This document shows, piece after piece, positions 58,363-64,000 of a stretch of 64,000 nt of DNA. The translations under genes were made by a program, and so were the position numbers. Each line of letters starts with the position of its first letter. The first letter of the stretch is position 1. The DNA is from Xenopus tropicalis (taxonomy: Eukaryota; Chordata; Amphibia; Anura; Pipidae), in NCBI RefSeq assembly GCF_000004195.4, contig NC_030679.2, positions 18,736,712 through 18,800,711 on the forward strand. Reading direction: 5' to 3'. The notes beneath the pieces are model-generated. The model saw nothing but the letters and a program-made list of their open reading frames with translations. It had not been told where the DNA came from and made no database searches.

Positions 58363-58420
58363 ATTTACCGGGCGGCCTGGAAGCTATGCATATATTTTCC
58401 ATGGTTACAGAATGGAAGAG
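58363..58420 (+). CDS. ano2: ano2 visible exon 11: TM5-TM6 loop
   Basis: The acceptor is tatttag and the donor gtacgt. The 58 bases encode (R)FTGRPGSYAYIFHGYRMEE, with the Arg split. G-R-F-x-G-R-P-G-x-Y-x-Y-x-F-x-x-x-R-M-E-E is the conserved link from TM5 to TM6. PGSY and HGYRMEE agree better with ANO2 than with ANO1 (PGDY, RSFRMEE) in my recollection. The exon ends in phase 0. Confidence 0.93.
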
Positions 58421-59263
58421 GTACGTTTAGGAAATATTTATTATTTGTATTTCATTTGCTATTGTTATTTTTTTTATACAATATATAACTTTAGGTAAAG
58501 AAAAAAAAGCATTCCCACAGTGCCTGGCTTGATATATGGAGTATGATATGTATGAACTTTAACCCATACAGTTACCAAATATTTTTATAATATAGTACAA
58601 TTATTAGTATTATTATATTTTTTGAAGCAAGGGTGCATTTAGGTTTCTAGCTTTATAAAGGCACTAAGGCTCATTTACGTCCTCAAGTGGGCAACTTGCG
58701 CTTTTCTCTGCATTGAGTTGAACCTAAAACCACTTATATTAAAGGTACTTGCATCAAAATGCACTCCCCTGCCTCGCTATAATTGTTCTTGGTGCAGTTC
58801 AGTTCTTCCATCCTTCTGTTTTAAATTGTGTGCTGCTGTTCCCAAAGGGAGCTACCTCTGGAGCTAAGCACCCAGCATCAATAGGTGCAGAACATCTATG
58901 TTGAAAGAATAGGATGCAAACATCACTCGCACAAGGAACACCGGACAGACTTAAAAAATATTCAACACCATTGCAGCAATCTGGGACAAACTAATGTGCA
59001 GTTGTGTCCATTTTATCAAATCGGATCAACTGCAGTAGGTGCGGCACAGTTGCGTCAAGAGAAATGCCTGTTTGTACCTGCAATTGTGCCAAAACTGTGG
59101 GAGCGCATTCTAGGAAAAATACACGCCAATTGTGCTTAAAATTGCACTTTGTTCACAGGATCTCAGTAAGCAAATGGACAGTACTGTGTCTCTTGTAAAG
59201 GCTAAAATGACAGTTTTTGATGGACCATTAACCTTCTGTTTCATTATTTGATTTAAATTGCAG

Positions 59264-59364
59264 TGTGCACCGGGAGGCTGTCTAATAGAACTATGCATTC
59301 AGCTTAGTATTATTATGCTGGGGAAGCAACTTATACAGAACAACTTATTTGAGATTGCAATACC
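59264..59364 (+). CDS. ano2: ano2 visible exon 12: TM6 with calcium-site residues
   Basis: The acceptor is aaattgcag and the donor gtaagt. It encodes [20 protein letters not shown] then [13 protein letters not shown] and two bases of Pro. This is TM6, whose QNNLFE segment aligns with ANO1 N650 and E654, two of the residues that bind the activating calcium ions. Both are kept, so the visible part shows no sign of decay. The exon that should follow (K-x-K-K-L...) was not found before the window end. Confidence 0.95.
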
Positions 59365-59534
59365 GTAAGTAATATATTCCTTAATTTCCTTTTAGAAATA
59401 CAATGCATAATTAAACCACAAACTAAATGAAGAAAGACCATTATTGGGCTTTCATTAAGCAGTCAATAGGGATCTAAACTTTCTTTAAAATTGTCCCACT
59501 GTGCCCCCTAGTTCTCTAAATTATTCGATCAGAT

Positions 59535-59745
59535 CTCAATTAAAGATTCAAAATAATTCTCCAATGAGAATAGCTGATAGAGCCATAGTTGTTAACTGAC
59601 ATATTGATATTTTTGTGACATTTTAGCTTCATTTCTTTACACTGGAATCAAACATGGGGAGGAAAGATAGAACAATGAACATAGAGCCAGACTGACAGTG
59701 ATCAGCTGGGATTGTCATTGGATGATTCTATTGCATGAATGAATG
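59535..59745 (-). repeat. Unidentified interspersed repeat, partial copy 4
   Basis: On the minus strand it contains cttcctccccatgtttga(ttccagtg) and caatcccagctgatcac, matching the middle and right half of the repeat at 18245 and 19830. Confidence 0.55.
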
Positions 59746-59749
59746 AACA

Positions 59750-60790
59750 CATCTTTTACAAGGATAGTCCATATAAAAGATAGTTGTAAGAGTTGAGCTA
59801 TCACAGTATAACTTTACCAATAAAATGAGTGTTGGCTTACACAGTTCAACTCTACATGTGGTTGTTCCATTTTGCTATTTGTTGCTATAACTTGCAATGC
59901 ACTGTTCTTTTCCTTAAACAAAGCCATTGGCCACTGAATAAATGATGAGAATCAGACCAGACAATAAATGGAATTTAGCCAAGTGTACCTAACCCAGAAA
60001 CTTCTCCTACGTACTTGGTTTGTTTACCAGCAATTATTTGGTTACTAGACATCAAATACAGAGATGAAATCTCAGACTGTCCTGTTAGGAGCTGACATCA
60101 TTACACAATGATCATTCTGTCTTGTATGATGTCAGCCTCCGAAATGGGCTCCTGAGCAATACATTCCCTTGCGGTTAGAAGAGTAACAATAAGATAATGT
60201 GATGCACTTGCTACCAAAAAAGCCAAATTGCTCATCATAAACAAAGAGAAATTGTAAAACCTATATTTGGACATAAAATATGTGACACGGACAAAAAAAA
60301 AGATTATCTCTGGTTTTGTGGTTTTATTCTGTTCAGTTAGATTTATAGTGAAATGCTGGCATAGTATATAGTAGAATTTCGGATATGGGACAATAGATTT
60401 ATTCAGTATGTACTTATTGTATGTTATATACAGTAAATGGCTAAAGATGTACATATTCCAGAAAATTTTCCTACTGAATTCCAAAGGTTTCAATGCAGGT
60501 AGCTCACACTCAGTTATAGATGCAAGAGTACTTTTTAGCAAGAATCCTCGTGCTTGCTTTTATCTAACTGAGATTACTATGAAGTTCTGCTGAACTGTGA
60601 TTAAAAATTAGAAGCAAATATGCAGTGCATGACATTTGGGATATTGAGAAGACTGGAATTCATTTTCTACATCACCAAAATAGATCAATCAACTACCTCT
60701 ACCTGTTGGCGTTATTTATAGACTTTTTTAATCAGAGAAAATTGAATAATTACAGTACTCACCCTCCAGGGTAAAACATGGCAAAAATGA
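59750..60790. other. Intron stretch, nothing recognised
   Basis: AT-rich. The minus-strand frame 60101-60541 (146 codons) has no recognisable motif and lies in a low-complexity AT context, so it is not called. Confidence 0.45.
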
Positions 60791-60795
60791 TTATT

Positions 60796-60935
60796 TTAAA
60801 GGAAAACTATACCCTCAGAATGAATACTTAAGATATTAAGTGGTCTATTAAAGAATCTTACCAAAGTGGAATATATATACTGTATATTAGTAAATATTGC
60901 TTTCCCTTGAGCCACTGTTTACACACCACAAAAGT
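60796..60935. repeat. Truncated TTAA-type MITE
   Basis: ttttaaaggaaaactatacc at 60796 is a TTAAAGG-type left end, followed by ctcagaatgaatacttaaga. The right half is missing; sequence changes at about 60935 into another repeat. Confidence 0.5.
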
Positions 60936-61105
60936 GATAAAATGTGAAGGTGTTTATTTAGCCCATATACATATGTCTAAAAGGCAACGTTTCGGGCCCC
61001 CCCCTGGGCCCTTTATCAAGCCTGGTGCTCCATATACACAATGCGACAAATAAAGGGTAGGTGAGGGGTCATTAAATAATGACCCCTTTACCTACCCTTA
61101 ACATT
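60936..61105. repeat. Fold-back fragment and 47-base hairpin
   Basis: ggcaacgtttcgggcc ... tgggccctttatcaagcc is the hallmark arm of the fold-back family (compare 612 and 47357). At 61053-61099 the arms aagggtaggtgaggggtcat and atgacccctttacctaccct form a near-perfect hairpin. Confidence 0.6.
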
Positions 61106-61109
61106 ACTT

Positions 61110-62505
61110 GTCAGCTGCACAAAGCAGTCATCGAGGTCCACAACTGTAGCTACATTTTCCGTTCCATTTGATCCACAAAACATTTCTAGGGGTTACCAAC
61201 CTCAGCTACAATGTACAGTTAATTGGCTGAAAGAACACTCGCCCTATGCGCACTAAAAAAGCAGTAATAAAAATGCGCAGCTGCAGCCGCATTGTATATT
61301 GTAATTGTGAACAAAAGAAGTAGCAATGTAGATTCCATCTTCCCACTGAATACAGTTATAGTGGCTGCATTTGATTTTTTTTTTAACAAAACCAAGAATG
61401 CTATTGCTGTAAGAATTACAAATTCTCATGGCTTCAGCCGTAGTCTTGTTGCACGCAAAAGGTTAGTTGACAGCAAATTTAAAAGTGAAAAATAACAAAA
61501 CATTTTTCTGCCCTTTCATAGCCATGTTTACAGAAGAATGAAGGAGGATGAATGCTTCATTGTATTCCCATGTCCATACATTTATTAAAAACAGAATATA
61601 TATTTATTATTTAACAAAACATACACAAACCAACAAAGTTTGATTCCAGACTGTTTGCCTTAGATGTCCCAATTATGCAGCGAGTCTATATTAAGGCAGC
61701 ATTTATTTTTATGTTATACAAAAATAATGAAAGGGTAAGTGTATTATCATCTCTTACCTGCCTTTGAAGTCAAATGTTTGTATTAAAAGGTGTAAATATC
61801 ACGGAAGATCAAAGAAGTTATAAAAAATGTGTAGAAATTAAATACGTTGTTTAATTTCTGTAGGTGCTTATTTCTACGCTGTGTAAAATTAAAATGGAGT
61901 TATAATATTACCGTTTGAGCTGTGCTTTATACTTGGGCTTTTATTAGATGGAGAAGTGATATCAATAAGGACATCCTAATAACAAGTCCTTTATCCATCA
62001 CAATACAATGTACAGTGAGGCCGTGACACTTTGCATCAGCTTTACTCATACAGTATGACTAGCATGAACAATGTAGGTTTGGCTGGGCACTTCTGTAACT
62101 GCTTTGCCTGGTCAGTTTTCTTTTTGAAGAAAAATAGTTTTTTGGCAGGTATATAATAATACTGTTTATCATTTCAGGCTCCACTGGCCCTCTGCACTCC
62201 TGGGCCCTCCTGCAGGCACAGGGCTTGATATTATTGTTATTAAACCCCTGTTTTATGGTAGTTGGTTATGGTAGAATTAAATGTGCATAGCATCTGTGGG
62301 TTCACATCTCTATAAATATTTTGGCAACAGAGTATACAATGCAGTAGGTCTTTGGGACCTCTATGGCTACTTTGACCACCAGTTTAGTAAAGCAGTGGCT
62401 GCATTCTATATGGGAAATCTCCATAATTCATGAGATTAAATTTCTCTGCAGATTCACAGCAGATTGAGTTCCACTGTGAATATGCTGGAAATCATTTATT
62501 CCAGT
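61110..62505. other. Intron stretch, nothing recognised
   Basis: No exon of the anoctamin (next expected to begin with the P/K-x-K-K-L region after TM6) and no transposon end was recognised. Confidence 0.45.
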
Positions 62506-62512
62506 ACACAAT

Positions 62513-62635
62513 GGGGGTCATTTATAAAATTTGTGCAGTGCAGAATTATACGTGCAGTGAACATACTTGCCTTGCCCAAGAAACAACCATTTGCGAAACA
62601 CATATGCGATGTGCAAACTTTATAAATGACCCCCC
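62513..62635. mobile_element. Short palindromic MITE
   Basis: Ends GGGGGTCATTTATAAA and TTTATAAATGACCCCC are perfect inverted repeats. Length about 123 bp. No unambiguous target duplication. Confidence 0.7.
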
Positions 62636-62992
62636 AGTGTCTTCTGAATGTTCCAGTTAGATGTGGGGGCAATAAAGTACTTGACATCTTGAATATATAC
62701 TGCTGCTGAGTGTTGCTGGGGAAAAAAAGTTTATCATTACTTTGGGAGGAAATTCCCAATCAATGACACTCTTATAAACTCCAAGGATAGAAGCATCCCA
62801 GGTAATGCATCCTACACCTGAGTTAAGCTCCAGCCACAGGCAGTGCACCAAGTACAAACCAGAAACATTGCAGCTAAAAATGTCAGACAAATCTAAATAT
62901 TTACTTAAACAAATGAAAATCTCCCATAGGTGGCTAAATAAATTTAACTTAATCAATTTATCAATGGTTGAAAAAAAAAAAAAAAATATTCA

Positions 62993-63082
62993 AGTACAAC
63001 TATGGGACCTTTTATACAGAATGCTTGGGACCTGGGGGTTTCTGGATAAGGGGTCTTTCCATAATTTGCATCTCCATACCTT
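62993..63082. mobile_element. Half copy of the CAGGTATGG MITE
   Basis: ctatgggaccttttatacag, gaatgcttgggacctggggg, ctggataaggggtctttcc and atctccataccttaa follow the left part of the copy at 1515. Truncated on the right. Confidence 0.6.
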
Positions 63083-63089
63083 AAGGTGA

Positions 63090-64000
63090 AAAGGTGGGAG
63101 CAAAATGGGAGAATAGGAAAATGCATTTGACGCTGGGTCGTAAAGCCTAACAAATCCAAAAAAATAATTTTATTATTCATGAATCTGAAAGAACATTTAA
63201 CCAAGTAAAAATGCACATTTAATTTGAAATCAAATAAGAAAAAATGAACTATTTATATATATTTCCTAATAGTGTTGGTTTCAGTTTAGTTCATTCCAGC
63301 AAGCAACCGCAGTTGTCTAGGGTTAATAATAATGATAAGAAACATTATTCAAGTTCAAATAAATATATGGGTAATACATTAATATGAACCTAATTCTGAT
63401 AGGGGCAGGTTTATCAACATTTTGAAGTAGTAGTTTAGTGATTTTGGAGTTTTTTGAAACCACAAATAAAATCATTTTATTTAAAAGTCCTATTAGGGCC
63501 TGTAATTTAGCCAGAAGATAGTTTGCCTGATAATAAGGACTTTCTGGCATTTTTATAAGGTTTGCTTCATTGGTAACAGGTGTGACTTTCCAGCTGAGCA
63601 GAATGAATTCTCCTTTACAGTTTGGCATGAAAGAGGAATCCTTAAGTTGAGCTTAAAAAAAAATAATTATGAGAAAATATATTTATATGTTATAAATACT
63701 TATATATGCTTCTCTTAAAGAGACAATAAAATATGAATGTGCAAATTCTTCATCTCTTAAATCATTAATATAAGTGAACTTTCTGCAGGATAAACAAACA
63801 AAACTGCAACTCTTATTTATAAACAAATGTAATCAAGTTCTACTCCATTAGTAGAAGTAAAAGTTGGACACCATAGCAATCATTCAGTCTTTATACTCAA
63901 GCCCCAAACCAATCAACAAAAGGGCATTATCTATGAACAAATATTTAGCACCAATAGTTGCCCAAAGTGTTCAAATTCAGTTCAGATGAAACAAAGGATT
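63090..64000. other. Intron end of window, nothing recognised
   Basis: AT-rich sequence without an exon or recognised repeat. Confidence 0.45.

Larger units (their letters stand above)
4897..59364 (+). other. ano2: Anoctamin-2-like gene body (12 internal exons)
   Basis: Family knowledge: anoctamins 1 and 2 are homodimeric plasma-membrane calcium-activated chloride channels of about 900-1000 residues with ten transmembrane helices; ANO2 acts in olfactory cilia and photoreceptor terminals. Seen here: twelve exons of 56, 42, 65, 135, 161, 83, 75, 75, 202, 112, 58 and 101 bases, all with AG/GT borders and compatible phases, giving about 387 codons from just before TM1 to the end of TM6. ANO2 is preferred over ANO1 because of residues I recall as ANO2-like: SSACGTA in the TM1-TM2 loop, KRLQMRL and YFWDLTG after TM2, HPRPEYETK in the cytosolic loop, and PGSYAYIF before RMEE. 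The first and last coding exons, promoter and poly(A) site are outside the window. The paralogue choice is from memory, not alignment. Confidence 0.85.

Noticed and set aside
60101..60541. 146-codon minus-strand frame
   Set aside because: AT-rich composition, no recognisable motif, no repeat or splice support; treated as chance.

Overview
This window reads as genomic DNA of a frog, most likely Xenopus. It carries one recognisable host gene, an anoctamin (TMEM16) calcium-activated chloride channel whose residues fit ANO2 best. Twelve internal coding exons lie on the + strand between 4897 and 59364. All have AG/GT borders and their phases join into one open frame of about 387 complete codons. 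They run from the cytosolic segment before TM1 to the calcium-binding part of TM6. The first exons (promoter and N-terminus) lie left of the window, and the exons for TM7-TM10 and the C-terminus lie right of it. I infer the organism from the vertebrate anoctamin exon structure plus the repeats: TTAA-flanked MITEs, TA-flanked CAGGTATGGG-type MITEs, Tc1-like elements and LINE tails resembling those common in Xenopus.

Layout. 1-4896 is the end of an upstream intron packed with nested MITEs. 4897-20495 holds exons 1-6 (of those visible), separated by introns of 1.5-4.3 kb. The 8.8 kb intron 20496-29274 and the 24.8 kb intron 29350-54188 hold most of the mobile DNA. 54189-59364 holds exons 8-12, closely spaced. 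59365-64000 is again intron with scattered repeats.

Mobile DNA. There are two Tc1-like transposons with dead transposase genes. One (13303-15353) is interrupted by a hAT-like MITE. The other (40895-42475) has near-identical terminal repeats but has lost the stretch with the first catalytic Asp. At least ten hAT-type non-autonomous insertions are visible, seven of them with perfect 8-bp target duplications. Two of these families share a TAG-N-GATG...GCGAA end and one has inserted into itself. Other elements are TTAA-flanked MITEs, TA-flanked MITEs, a family flanked by 3-bp TAT/TAA (one copy carries a 13 x 52-bp minisatellite), a CCGTATATACTCGAG-ended element with an internal 28-bp tandem array, several fold-back repeats, LINE/SINE tails, a possible solo LTR and an unidentified four-copy interspersed repeat.

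I see no second host gene, RNA gene, CRISPR array or operon. The other open frames, nearly all under 150 codons, look like chance frames in introns or repeats. The most useful observations concern the transposon insertion history and a possible missing microexon in the anoctamin gene, not a new multi-gene system.
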